Assembly: GCA_949752795.1 (NCBI GenBank)
Contig: CATKHW010000551.1
Location: 1,054,001-1,118,000, forward strand
Direction: 5' to 3'
Length of the DNA stretch: 64,000 nucleotides
Source of the DNA: Hyperoodon ampullatus
Lineage: Eukaryota > Chordata > Mammalia > Artiodactyla > Ziphiidae
The notes beneath the pieces were generated by a model. That model searched no databases and had not been told where the DNA came from. It was given only the letters and a program-made list of their open reading frames with translations. A program made the position numbers and the translations under genes. Position 1 is the stretch's first letter. Every line of letters begins with the position of its first letter. Below, piece by piece: positions 1-10,533 of the stretch.

Positions 1-100
1 TTTGGACGGTCACATATCACTGTAATTTCCCGGCAGGAAGAAGAATTAACCAAATTCTCAGCCACCCACCGGGAACCAGTATAGGTCCTGAACCAAAATT
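1..100 (+). repeat. Partial satellite monomer (last 100 bp of unit 0)
   Basis: This is the tail of the unit preceding monomer 1. It begins TTTGGACGGTCACA. The GGTCAC variant (most copies have GGGCAC) is shared with the tails of monomers 2, 12 and 14 (near 3481, 20872 and 24347), so unit 0 probably belongs to that type II-like lineage. Confidence 0.95.
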
Positions 101-330
101 TTGGACTTGCGGTCAGCTCACCAAAAACGAGTTGAAAAATGGAGCTCAGGGGAACAGCAATTCACAAACTGGCCGAGTAATAAAGGACAACTATCGTCCA
201 AAAATCTGTTGAGGGAAGGCAACGAGGCGGACTTGAAAGCGAGGCAGAATAGCAGGAAACAGATTTCAAGAGGTACGTTGGAATCGCCTTTAAAGCACAG
301 GAAGAGGGGCACAACTTCGACAATGATGCA

Positions 331-404
331 CTTGGCCAAAAAGGGCGTATGCGTTTTCTCCTGAATATATTCAGGAGAAAACGCATACGCCCTTTTTGGC
401 CAAG
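331..404. repeat. 74-bp perfect palindrome, spacerless (reference copy)
   Basis: The left arm begins CTTGGCCAAAAAGGGCGTAT, the right arm ends with its exact reverse complement, and the centre is GAATA|TATTC at 367/368. All 37 base pairs match. The same element occurs at offset ~231-304 of every monomer. In seven copies (2, 7, 10, 12, 14, 33, 36) the outermost C is A, so the potential palindrome is 72 bp. On either strand an RNA of this region would fold into a stem of about 35 bp with almost no loop, and in supercoiled DNA it could extrude a cruciform. It has no evident target-site duplication, so it does not look like a recent foldback-transposon insertion. Confidence 0.97.
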
Positions 405-902
405 CAAGCAAGCGGGCAATGCAAATCTGCACTACAAAGAAGTATCACTTCCCACCGGTCAAAAGGGACATCCACAAAATGTGTAAGAACAAGAAAGGCA
501 AGACAGGCCCTGGAGAACAGGGAGCCTTGTTATGCTGATGGGCGGGATGTAAATTGCCAACTGCCTCTCTGGAGGTGTGCATTCTGTTCCCTAAAACAAG
601 TAAAGAACAGAGCTACAGAGCCAAGGGCACTACCAGTCTAGGGAATATACCTTGGGAAAACTGAAAATCAATAAGACAGAGCCACCCCAAAATTTAGGGC
701 TGCACTGCATACAAGGACCTCAACTTGGATACACCTTAAGTATCCCAGAAAATATAAACATGGTTCAAAAAATTGTGGTACTTACGTACGATGGAATTTC
801 CCTCAGCCATGAAATCAATGTCATAAGACCAGTAGCAGCAAAATGGGTGGATTCAGGTACGATGATTCTAAGTGAAATAAGTCACACAGAAAAAGAAACT
901 TA

Positions 903-922
903 TCATAAGATATCACTTATGA
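903..922. repeat. Short inverted repeat, 7-bp arms
   Basis: TCATAAG, a 6-base spacer ATATCA, then CTTATGA. It recurs at the same offset in the other monomers. It is too short to imply a function by itself. Confidence 0.6.
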
Positions 923-1008
923 AGATCCTGTAAACATGGCTACACTTGAACTGAGTTAGGAAAGAGAACAGTGTCTCACATTTAGAAAACACTCTTATAC
1001 CTGCTTAA

Positions 1009-1027
1009 GGGGGAAGGAGAGGTGGGG
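1009..1027 (+). other. G-rich tract, possible two-tier G-quadruplex
   Basis: The sequence reads GGGGG AA GG AGA GG T GGGG: four G runs with short loops, enough for at most two G-quartets. It is kept at the same offset in most monomers. It is altered to AAGGTTGAAGG in monomers 13 (near 21871) and 17 (near 28827), and the last run is interrupted (GGTGGAGTG) in monomer 35 near 60140. Folding is inferred from pattern only. Confidence 0.45.
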
Positions 1028-1102
1028 TGATGCATAAAACCAGAGTTTGATATAAGCACAGGTACCGTTCCAAAAACCAACTATGGAATAGACAAGACCT
1101 AC

Positions 1103-1117
1103 ACCGTCCTCAGCGAA
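1103..1117 (-). other. Degenerate CENP-B-box-like match (7 of 9 core bases)
   Basis: The minus strand reads TTCGCTGAGGACGGT. Against the CENP-B core TTCGnnnnAnnCGGG it has G where A is required and T in place of the last G. Several copies lose the CpG altogether (AGTGAAA in monomers 2 and 12, AGAGAAA in class A monomers). This is the closest candidate I noticed and probably not a functional box. Confidence 0.25.
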
Positions 1118-1262
1118 AGGGACTCAAAACCCCATATTTCCCGCAGAGGAAAATATCTGACTAGTAAGAATCTTAAAACCTATGTATTGATATGTCTCCA
1201 TAAGGGAATCAAGTGTGTCTAGACTGGCATAAACATGGCAGCGAGAATCAGCTCAAACCCAC

Positions 1263-1294
1263 TATAAAAAGGAATTTCAAAAACAAATCAAAAA
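1263..1294 (+). promoter_or_regulatory. TATA-like motif followed by A-rich tract
   Basis: TATAAAAA at 1263-1270 fits the eukaryotic TATA-box consensus. It is followed by GGAATTTC and an A-rich stretch of C-separated A runs. The motif is present in nearly every monomer; monomers 12 (near 20389) and 36 (near 62120) read TATATAAAGG instead. No coding sequence lies downstream. Any promoter role is speculative, and an AT-rich structural role is equally possible. Confidence 0.3.
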
Positions 1295-1690
1295 CTCTGG
1301 GAAATTCTTTACAATTCCTTCAGGGTCTCTGATGAAAGCTGGAATGACCCTATCTACAACGACAGCTGGATGTGGCATAAGGAGGGACACTTGGGACTGA
1401 GACGATTGGTGAGATTGGGTGAGCAAATGCAGACCCTTTAAAGCAATAATGCATGGCACACATTCCATGGGTCCGAACTCTCCAGGTTGAAGGGAATATT
1501 ACTACAGCTATAACATGTGCGGGAAACCTAGAGAACGGACACACTGTGAATACGAAAGGTTTCTAAAACTCAACGCATATTCCCTCCCCTGGTGCTCCGG
1601 TTTGACTTTCCGTCTGCTTTACTATCAACCTCCCAACTTGGAGAGACAGCCCCTTTAACCTCTTGGTTCGCACAGGTTGCCAATTTGGCA

Positions 1691-1719
1691 GAGGATGAAA
1701 GGGAAGAGGGAGAACCAAT
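1691..1719 (+). other. Purine-rich tract ending in CCAAT
   Basis: 24 bases that are purine apart from one T (1691-1714) are followed by CCAAT at 1715-1719. It is conserved in the array. In monomers 16, 19, 22, 23 and 30 the motif reads ACAAAT rather than ACCAAT, which is diagnostic of class C tails. Pyrimidine-purine asymmetry may favour unusual DNA structure, but function is unknown. Confidence 0.35.
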
Positions 1720-1839
1720 GAGAGAGTAGCTGTTAGGCATTTGGACGGGCACATATCACTGTAATTTCCCGGCAGGAAGAAGAATTAACCAAATTCTCAG
1801 CCACCCACCGGGAACCAGTATAGATCCTGAACCAAAATT

Positions 1840-3578
1840 TTGGACTTGCGGTCAGCTCACCAAAAAAGAGTTGAAAAATGGAGCTCAGGGGCACAGCAAT
1901 TCACAAACTGGCCGAGTAATAAAGGACAACTATCGTCCAAAAATCTGTTGAGGGAAGGCAACGAGGCGGACTTGGAAGCGAGGCAGAATAGCAGGAAACA
2001 GATTTCAAGAGGTACGTTGGAATCGCCTTTAAAGCACAGGAAGAGGGGCACAACTTCGACAATGATGCAATTGGCCAAAAAGGGCGTATGCGTTTTCTCC
2101 TGAATATATTCAGGAGAAAACGCATACGCCCTTTTTGGCCAAGCAAGCAAGTGGGCAATGCAAATCTGCACTACAAAGAAGTATCACTTCCCACCGGTCA
2201 AAAGGGACATCCACAAAATGTGTAAGAACAATAAAGGCAAGACAGGCCCTGGAGAACAGGGAGCCTTGTTATGCTGATGGGCGGGATGTAATTTGACAAC
2301 TGCCTCTCTGGAGGAGTGCATTCTGTTCCCTAAAACAAGTAAAGAACAGAGCTACAGAGCCAAGGGCACTACCAGCCTAGGGAATATACATTGGGAAAAC
2401 TGAAAATCAATAAGACAGAGCCACCCCAAAATTTAGGGCTGCACTGCATACAAGGACCTCAACTTGGATACACCTTAAGTATCCCAGAAAATATAAACAT
2501 GGTTCAAAAAATTGTGGTACTTACGTATGATGGAATATCCCTCAGCCATGAAATCAATGTCATAAGACCAGTAGCAGCAAAATGGGTGGATTCAGGTACG
2601 ATGATTCTAAGTGAAATAAGTCACACAGAAAAAGAAACTTATCATAAGATATCACTTATGAAGATCCTGTAAACATGGCTACACTTGAACTGAGTTAGGA
2701 AAGAGAACAGTGTCTCACATTTAGAAAACACTCTTATACCTGCTTAAGGGGGAAGGAGAGGTGGGGTGATGCATAAAACCAGAGTTTGATATAAGCACAG
2801 GTACCGTTCCAAAAACCAACTATGGAATAGACAAGACCTACACCGTCCTCAGTGAAAGGGACTCAAAACCCCATATTTCCCGCAGAGGAAAGTATCTGAC
2901 TAGTAAGAATCTTAAAACCTATGTATTGATATGTCTCCATAAGGGAATCAAGTGTGTCTAGACTGGCATAAACATGGCAGCGAGAATCAGCTCAAACCCA
3001 CTATAAAAAGGAATTTCAAAAACAAAACAAAAAAACTGGGAAATTCTTTACAATTCCTTCAGGGTCTCTGATGAAAGCTGGAATGACCCTATCTACAACG
3101 ACAGCTGGATGTGGCATAAGGAGGGACACTTGGGACTGAGACGATTGGTGAGATTGGGTGAGCAAATGCAGACCCTTTAAAGCAATAATGCATGGCACCC
3201 ATTCCATGGGTCCAAACTCTCCAGGTTGAAGGGAATATTACTACAGCTATAACATGTGCGGGAAACCTAGAGAACGGACACACTGTGAATACGAAAGGTT
3301 TCTAAAACTCAACGAATAGTCCCTCTCCTGGTGCTCCGGTTTGACTTTCCGTCTGCTTTACTATCAACCTCCCAACTTGGAGAGACAGCCCCTTTAACCT
3401 CTTGGTTCGTACAGGTTGCCAATTTGGCAGAGGATGAAAGGGAAGAGGGAGAACCAATGAGAGAGTAGCTGTTAGGCATTTGGACGGTCACATATCACTG
3501 TAATTTCCCGGCAGGAAGAAGAATTAACCAAATTCTCAGCCACCCACCGGGAACCAGTATAGGTCCTGAAGCAAAATT
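1840..3578 (+). repeat. Satellite monomer 2 (type II), 1,739 bp
   Basis: It carries the linked type II markers: GCAATTGG at the palindrome edge, AACAATAAAGG near 2227, GTAATTTGAC near 2288, CAGCCTAG near 2374 and TACATTGGG near 2388. AAAAAAGAG near 1862 and AGTGAAAGG near 2851 are shared with monomer 12. Palindrome 2071-2142 is perfect over 72 bp. Confidence 0.96.
3197..3211. repeat. Short inverted repeat, 6-bp arms
   Basis: ACCCAT, spacer TCC, ATGGGT. It is present at the same offset in nearly all monomers and broken in monomer 1 by an A substitution. It is a minor dyad. Confidence 0.5.
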
Positions 3579-5317
3579 TTGGACTTGCGGTCAGCTCACC
3601 AAAAACGAGTTGAAAAATGGAGCTCAGGGGCACAGCAATTCACAAACTGGCCGAGTAATAAAGGACAACTATCGTCCAAAAATCTGTTGAGGGAAGGCAA
3701 CGTGGCGGACTTGAAAGCGAGGCAGAATAGCAGGAAACAGATTTCAAGAGGTACGTTGGAATCGCCTTTAAAGCACAGGAAGAGGGGCACAACTTCGACA
3801 ATGATGCACTTGGCCAAAAAGGGCGTATGCGTTTTCTCCTGAATATATTCAGGAGAAAACGCATACGCCCTTTTTGGCCAAGCAAGCAAGCGGGCAATGC
3901 AAATCTGCACTACAAAGAAGTATCACTTCCCACCGGTTAAAAGGGACATCCACAAAATGTGTAAGAACAAGAAAGGCAAGACAGGCCCTGGAGAACAGGG
4001 AGCCTTGTTATGCTGATGGGCGGGATGTAAATTGCCAACTGCCTCTCTGTAGGAGTGCATTCTGTTCCCTAAAACAAGTAAAGAACAGAGCTACAGAGCC
4101 AAGGGCACTACCAGTCTAGGGAATATACCTTGGGAAAACTGAAAATCAATAAGACAGAGCCACCCCAAAATTTAGGGCTGCACTGCATACAAGGACCTCA
4201 ACTTGGATACACCTTAAGTATCCCAGAAAATATAAACATGGTTCAAAAAATTGTGGTACTGACGTACGATGGAATATCCCTCAGCCATTAAATCAATGTC
4301 ATAAGACCAGTAGCAGCAAAATGGGTGGATTCAGGTACGATGATTCTAAGTGAAATAAGTCACACAGAAAAAGAAACTTATCATAAGATATCACTTATGA
4401 AGATCCTGTAAACATGGCTACACTTGAACTGAGTTAGGAAAGAGAACAGTGTCTCACATTTAGAAAACACTCTTATACCTGCTTAAGGGGGAAGGAGAGG
4501 TGGGGTGATGCATAAAACCAGAGTTTGATATAAGCACAGGTACCGTTCCAAAAACCAACTATGGAATAGACAAGACCTACACCGTCCTCAGCGAAAGGGA
4601 CTCAAAACCCCATATTTCCCACAGAGGAAAATATCTGACTAGTAAGAATCTTAAAACCTATGTATTGATATGTCTCCGTAAGGGAATCAAGTGTGTCTAG
4701 ACTGGCATAAACATGGCAGCGAGAATCAGCTCAAACCCACTATAAAAAGGAATTTCAAAAACAAAACAAAAAAACTGGGAAATTCTTTACAATTCCTTCA
4801 GGGTCTCTGATGAAGGCTGGAATGACCCTATCTACAACGACAGCTGGATGTGGCATAAGGAGGGACACTTGGGACTGGGACGATTGGTGAGATTGGGTGA
4901 GCAAATGCAGACCCTTTAAAGCAATAATGCATGGCACCCATTCCATGGGTCCGAACTCTCCAGGTTGAAGGGAATATTACTACAGCTATAACATGTGCGG
5001 GAAACCTAGAGAACGGACACACTGTGAATACGAAAGGTTTCTAAAACTCAACGCATAGTCCCTCCCCTGGTGCTCCGGTTTGACTTTCCATCTGCTTTAC
5101 TATCAACCTCCCAACTTGGAGAGACAGCCCCTTTAACCTCTTGGTTCGCACAGGTTGCCAATTTGGCAGAGGATGAAAGGGAAGAGGGAGAACCAATGAG
5201 AGAGTAGCTGTTAGGCATTTGGACGGGCACATATCACTCTAATTTCCCGGCAGGAAGAAGAATTAACCAAATTCTCAGCCACCCACCGGGAACCAGTATA
5301 GGTCCTGAACCAAAATT
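3579..5317 (+). repeat. Satellite monomer 3 (type I), 1,739 bp
   Basis: Preceded by GAAGCAAAA rather than GAACCAAAA. The head contains the private change AACGTGGCGG near 3700. The segment entering this monomer shares GTACAGG and GGTCAC with the entry to monomer 13. Palindrome 3809-3882, perfect over 74 bp. Confidence 0.96.
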
Positions 5318-7055
5318 TTGGACTTGCGGTCAGCTCACCAAAAGCGAGTTGAAAAATGGAGCTCAGGGGCACAGCAATTCACAAACTGGCCGAGTAATAA
5401 AGGACAACTATCGTCCAAAAATCTGTTGAGGGAAGGCAACGAGGCGGACTTGAAAGCGAGGCAGAATAGCAGGAAACAGATTTCAAGAGGTACGTTGGAA
5501 TCGCCTTTAAAGCACAGGAAGAGGGGCACAACTTCGACAATGATGCACTTGGCCAAAAAGGGCGTATGCGTTTTCTCCTGAATATATTCAGGAGAAAACG
5601 CATACGCCCTTTTTGGCCAAGCAAGCAAGCGGGCAATGCAAATCTGCACTACAAAGAAGTATCACTTCCCACCGGTCAAAAGGGACATCCACAAAATGTG
5701 TAAGAACAAGAAAGGCAAGACAGGCCCTGGAGAACAAGGAGCCTTGTTATGCTGATGGGCGGGATGTAAATTGCCAACCTCCTCTCTGGAGGAGTGCATT
5801 CTGTTCCCTAAAACAAGTAAAGAACAGAGCTACAGAGCCAAGGGCACTACCAGTCTAGGGAATATACCTTGGGAAAACTGAAAATCAATAAGACAGAGCC
5901 ACCCCAAAATTTATGGCTGCACTGCATACAAGGACCTCAACTTGGATACACCTTAAGTATCCCAGAAAATATAAACATGGTTCAAAAAATTGTGGTATTA
6001 CGTACGATGGAATATCCCTCAGCCATGAAATCAATGTCATAAGACCAGTAGCAGCAAAATGGGTGTATTCAGGTACGATGATTCTAAGTGAAATATGTCA
6101 CACAGAAAAAGAAACTTATCATAAGATATCACTTATGAAGATCCTGTAAACATGGCTACACTTGAACTGAGTTAGGAAAGAGAACAGTGTCTCACATTTA
6201 GAAAACACTCTTATACCTGCTTAAGGGGGAAGGAGAGGTGGGGTGATGCATAAAACCAGAGTTTGATATAAGCACAGGTACCGTTCCAAAAACCAACTAT
6301 GGAATAGACAAGACCTACACCGTCCTCAGCGAAAGGGACTCAAAATCCCATATTTCCCGCAGAGGAAAATATCTGACTAGTAAGAATCTTAAAACCTATG
6401 TATGGATATGTCTCCGTAAGGGAATCAAGTGTGTCTAGACTGGCATAAACATGGCAGCGAGAATCAGCTCAAATCCACTATAAAAAGGAATTTCAAAAAC
6501 AAAACAAAAAAACTGGGAAATTCTTTGCAATTCCTTCAGGGTCTCTGATGAAAGCTGGAATGACCCTATCTACAACGACAGCTGGATGTGGCATAAGGAG
6601 GGACACTTGGGACTGAGACGATTGGTGAGATTGGGTGAGCAAATGCAGACCCTTTAAAGCAATAATGCATGGCACCCATTCCATGGGTCCGAACTCTCCA
6701 GGTTGAAGGGAATATTACTACAGCTATAACATGTGCGGGAAACCTAGAGAACGGACACACTGTGAATACGAAAGGTTTCTAAAACTCAACGCATAGTCCC
6801 TCTCCTGGTGCTCCGGTTTGACTTTCCGTCTGCTTTACTATCAACCTCCCAAGTTGGAGAGACAGCCCCTTTAACCTCTTGGTTCGCACAGGTTGCCAAT
6901 TTGGCAGAGGATGAAAGGGAAGAGGGAGAACCAATGAGAGAGTAGCTGTTAGGCATTTAGACGGGCACATATCACGGTAATTTCCGGGCAGGAAGAAGAA
7001 TTAACCAAATTCTCAGCCACCCACCGGGAACCAGTATAGGTCCTGAACCAAAATT
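5318..7055 (+). repeat. Satellite monomer 4 (type I), 1,738 bp
   Basis: AAAAGCGAG near 5340 is private. One base is lost at GGTATTACG near 5995. From ~6063 onward it shares a run of markers with monomer 7: GTGTATTC, GAAATATGTC, AAAATCCC, GTATGGATATG and CTTTGCAATT. This marks the start of the trimer duplication. Palindrome 5548-5621, perfect over 74 bp. Confidence 0.96.
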
Positions 7056-8794
7056 TTGGACTTGCGGTCAGCTCACCAAAAACGAGTTGAAAAATGGAGC
7101 TCAGGGGCACAGCAATTCACAAACTGGCCGAGTAATAAAGGACAACTATCGTCCAAAAATCTGTTGAGGGAAGGCAACGAGGCGGACTTGAAAGCGAGGC
7201 AGAATAGCAGGAAACAGATTTCAAGAGGTACGTTGGAATCGCCTTTAAAGCACAGGAAGAGGGGCACAACTTCGACAATGATGCACTTGGCCAAAAAGGG
7301 CGTATGCGTTTTCTCCTGAATATATTCAGGAGAAAACGCATACGCCCTTTTTGGCCAAGCAAGCAAGCGGGCAATGCAAATCTGCACTACAAAGAAGTAT
7401 CACTTCCCACCGGTCAAAAGGGATATCCACAAAATGTGTAAGAACAAGAAAGGCAAGACAGGCCCTGGAGAACAGGGAGCCTTGTTATGCTGATGGGCGG
7501 GATGTAAATTGCCAACTGCCTCTCTGGAGGAGTGCATTCTGTTCCCTAAAACAAGTAAAGAACAGAGCTACAGAGCCAAGGGCACTACCAGTCTAGGGAA
7601 TATACCTTGGGAAAACTGAAAATCAATAAGACAGAGCCACCCCAAAATTTTTGGCTGCACTGCATACAAGGACCTCAACTTGGATACACCTTAAGTATCC
7701 CAGAAAATATAAACATGGTTCAAAAAATTGTGGTACTTACGTACGATGGAATATCCCTCAGCCATGAAATCAATGTCATAAGACCAGTAGCAGCAAAATG
7801 GTTGGATTCAGGTACGATGATTCTAAGTGAAATAAGTCACACAGAGAAAGAAACTTATCATAAGATATCACTTATGAAGATCCTGTAAACATGGCTACAC
7901 TTGAACTGAGTTAGGAAAGAGAACAGTGTCTCACATTTAGAAAACACTCTTATACCTGCTTAAGGGGGAAGGAGAGGTGGGGTGATGCATAAAACCAGAG
8001 TTTGATATAAGCACAGGTACCGTTCCAAAAACCAACTATGGAATAGACAAGACCTACACCATCCTCAGCGAAAGGGACTCAAAACCCCATATTTCCCGCA
8101 GAGGAAAATATCTGACTAGTAAGAAACTTAAAACCTATGTATTGATATGTCTCCGTAAGGGAATCAAGTGTGTCTAGACTGGCATAAACATGGCAGCGAG
8201 AATCAGCTCAAACCCACTATAAAAAGGAATTTCAAAAACAAAACAAAAAAACTGGGAAATTCTTTACAATTCCTTCAGGGTCTCTGATGAAGGCTGGAAT
8301 GACCCTCTCTACAACGACAGCTGGATGTGGCATAAGGAGGGACACTTGGGACTGAGACGATGGGTGAGATTGAGTGAGCAAATGCAGACCCTTTAAAGCA
8401 ATAATGCATGGCACCCATTCCATGGGTCCGAACTCTCCAGGTTGAAGGGAATATTACTACAGCTATAACATGTGCGGGAAACCTAGAGAACGGACACACT
8501 GTGAATACGAAAGGTTTCTAAAACTCAACGCATAGTCCCTCTCCTGGTGCTCCGGTTTGACTCTCCGTCTGCTTTACTATCAACCTCCCAACTTGGAGAG
8601 ACAGCCCCTTTAACCTCTTGGTTCGCACAGGTTGCCAATTTGGCAGAGGATGAAAGGGAAGAGGGAGAACCAATGAGAGAGTAGCTGTTAGGCATTTGGA
8701 CGGGCACATATCACTGTAATTTCCCGGCAGGAAGAAGAATTAACCAAATTCTCAGCCACCCACCGGGAACCAGTATAGGTCCTGAACCAAAATT
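7056..8794 (+). repeat. Satellite monomer 5 (type I), 1,739 bp
   Basis: GGGATATCC near 7422, CACAGAGAAAG near 7840, CACCATCC near 8057 and CCTCTCTAC near 8304 are shared with monomer 8. AATTTTTGGCTG near 7646 is shared with monomer 12. Palindrome 7286-7359, perfect over 74 bp. Confidence 0.96.
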
Positions 8795-10533
8795 TTGGAC
8801 TTGCGGTCAGCTCACCAAAAACGAGTTGAAAAATGGAGCTCAGGGGCACAGCAATTCACAAACTGGCCGAGTAATAAAGGACAACTATCGTCCAAAAATC
8901 TGTTGAGGGAAGGCAACGAGGCGGACTTGAAAGCGAGGCAGAATAGCAGGAAACAGATTTCAAGAGGTACGTTGGAATCGCCTTTAAAGCACAGGAAGAG
9001 GGGCACAACTTCGACAATGATGCACTTGGCCAAAAAGGGCGTATGCGTTTTCTCCTGAATATATTCAGGAGAAAACGCATACGCCCTTTTTGGCCAAGCA
9101 AGCAAGCGGGCAATGCAAATCTGCACTACAAAGAAGTATCACTTCCCACCGGTCAAAAGGGACATCCACAAAATGTGTAAGAACAAGAAAGGCAAGACAG
9201 GCCCTGGAGAACAGGGAGCCTTGTTATGCTGATGGGCGGGATGTAAATTGCCAACTGCCTCTCTGGAGGAGTGCATTCTGTTCCCTAAAACAAGTAAAGA
9301 ACAGAGCTACAGAGCCAAGGGCACTACCAGTCTAGGGAATATACCTTGGGAAAACTGAAAATCAATAAGACAGAGCCACCCCAAAATTTAGGGCTGCACT
9401 GCATACAAGGACCTCAACTTGGATACACCTTAAGTATCCCAGAAAATATAAACATGGTTCAAAAAATTGTGGTACTGACGTACGATGGAATATCCCTCAG
9501 CCATGAAATCAATGTCATAAGACCAGTAGCAGCAAAATGGGTGGATTCAGGTACGATGATTCTAAGTGAAATAAGTCACACAGAAAAAGAAACTTATCAT
9601 AAGATATCACTTATGAAGATCCTGTAAACATGGCTACACTTGAACTGAGTTAGGAAAGAGAACAGTGTCTCACATTTAGAAAACACTCTTATACCTGCTT
9701 AAGGGGGAAGGAGAGGTGGGGTGATGCATAAAACCAGAGTTTGATATAAGCACAGGTACTGTTCCAAAAACCAACTATGGAATAGACAAGACCTACACCG
9801 TCCTCAGCGAAAGGGACTCAAAACCCCATATTTCCCGCAGAGGAAAATATCTGACTAGTAAGAATCTTAAAACCTATGTATTGATATGTCTCCGTAAGGG
9901 AATCAAGTGTGTCTAGACTGGCATAAACATGGCAGCGAGAATCAGCTCAAACCCACTATAAAAAGGAATTTCAAAAACAAAACAAAAACTCTGGGAAATT
10001 CTTTACAATTCCTTCAGGGTCTCTGATGAAAGCTGGAATGACCCTATCTACAACGACAGCTGGATGTGGCATAAGGAGGGACACTTGGGACTGAGACGAT
10101 TGGTGAGATTTGGTGAGCAAATGCAGACCCTTTAAAGCAATAATGCATGGCACCCATTCCATGGGTCCGAACTCTCCAGGTTGAAGGGAATATTACTACA
10201 GCTATAACATGTGCGGGAAACCTAGAGAACGGACACACTGTGAATACGAAAGGTTTCTAAAACTCAACGAATAGTCCCACCCCTGGTGCTCCGGTTTGAC
10301 TTTCCGTCTGCTTTACTATCAACCTCCCAACTTGGAGAGACAGCCCCTTTAACCTCTTGGTTCGCACAGGTTGCCAATTTGGCAGTGGATGAAAGGGAAG
10401 AGGGAGAACCAATGAGAGAGTAGCTGTTAGGCATTTGGACGGGCACATATCACTGTAATTTCCCGGCAGGAAGAAGAATTAACCAAATTCTCAGCCACCC
10501 ACCGGGAACCAGTATAGGTCCTGAACCAAAATT
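8795..10533 (+). repeat. Satellite monomer 6 (type I), 1,739 bp
   Basis: GTACTGACG near 9472, GGTACTGTTC near 9755, GATTTGGTG near 10107, GTCCCACCCC near 10273 and GCAGTGG near 10382 are shared with monomer 9. Palindrome 9025-9098, perfect over 74 bp. Confidence 0.96.

Larger units (their letters stand above)
101..1839 (+). repeat. Satellite monomer 1 (type I), 1,739 bp
   Basis: Reference monomer for the offsets given here. The palindrome at 331-404 is perfect over 74 bp. Private or rare changes include GGGAACAGC for GGGCACAGC near 150, AACAAATC in the A-rich tract near 1284, and CACACATTCC for CACCCATTCC near 1459. It resembles monomer 11 in CTCCATAAGG near 1197 and CTCTGGG near 1295. Confidence 0.97.

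Noticed and set aside
331..404. Palindrome as a bacterial rho-independent terminator, phage attachment site or CRISPR-like unit
   Set aside because: The context is a kilobase-scale eukaryotic-type satellite with no genes. There is no U-tract layout, no spacers and no integrase. Repeats of 1.74 kb are not CRISPR.
331..404. Palindrome as a foldback transposon or MITE
   Set aside because: No target-site duplication abuts the arms, and it sits at the same offset in all monomers, so any insertion would predate array expansion. It cannot be shown from this sequence.
118..432. Recurrent 104-codon open frame on the minus strand in nearly every monomer
   Set aside because: It begins with GTG rather than ATG, runs through the palindrome so that both arms are translated, shows no recognisable domain, and is shortened or altered by 1-bp changes in some copies (monomers 7, 10, 15). 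It is conserved because the DNA is conserved.
652..933. Recurrent 93-codon plus-strand frame
   Set aside because: Starts at TTG, has no known domain, and is broken in monomers 3 (stop near 4289), 4 and 8 (1-bp losses). There is no sign of codon-level constraint.
1277..1468. ATG-initiated 63-codon minus-strand frame
   Set aside because: It is the only recurrent frame I noticed with a real ATG, but it is short, ends in the A-rich tract and varies by non-synonymous changes (for example in monomers 5, 6 and 15). It resembles no protein I know.
1665..1680. TTGGTTCGCACAGG as an RNA polymerase III B box or tRNA-derived part
   Set aside because: It departs from the GGTTCRANNCC consensus at several positions and I found no suitable A box or cloverleaf.
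1263..1719. TATA-like motif and downstream CCAAT as a promoter
   Set aside because: CCAAT lies ~450 bp downstream of TATA, the wrong order and distance for a classical promoter, and no transcript unit follows. Kept only as a low-confidence motif.
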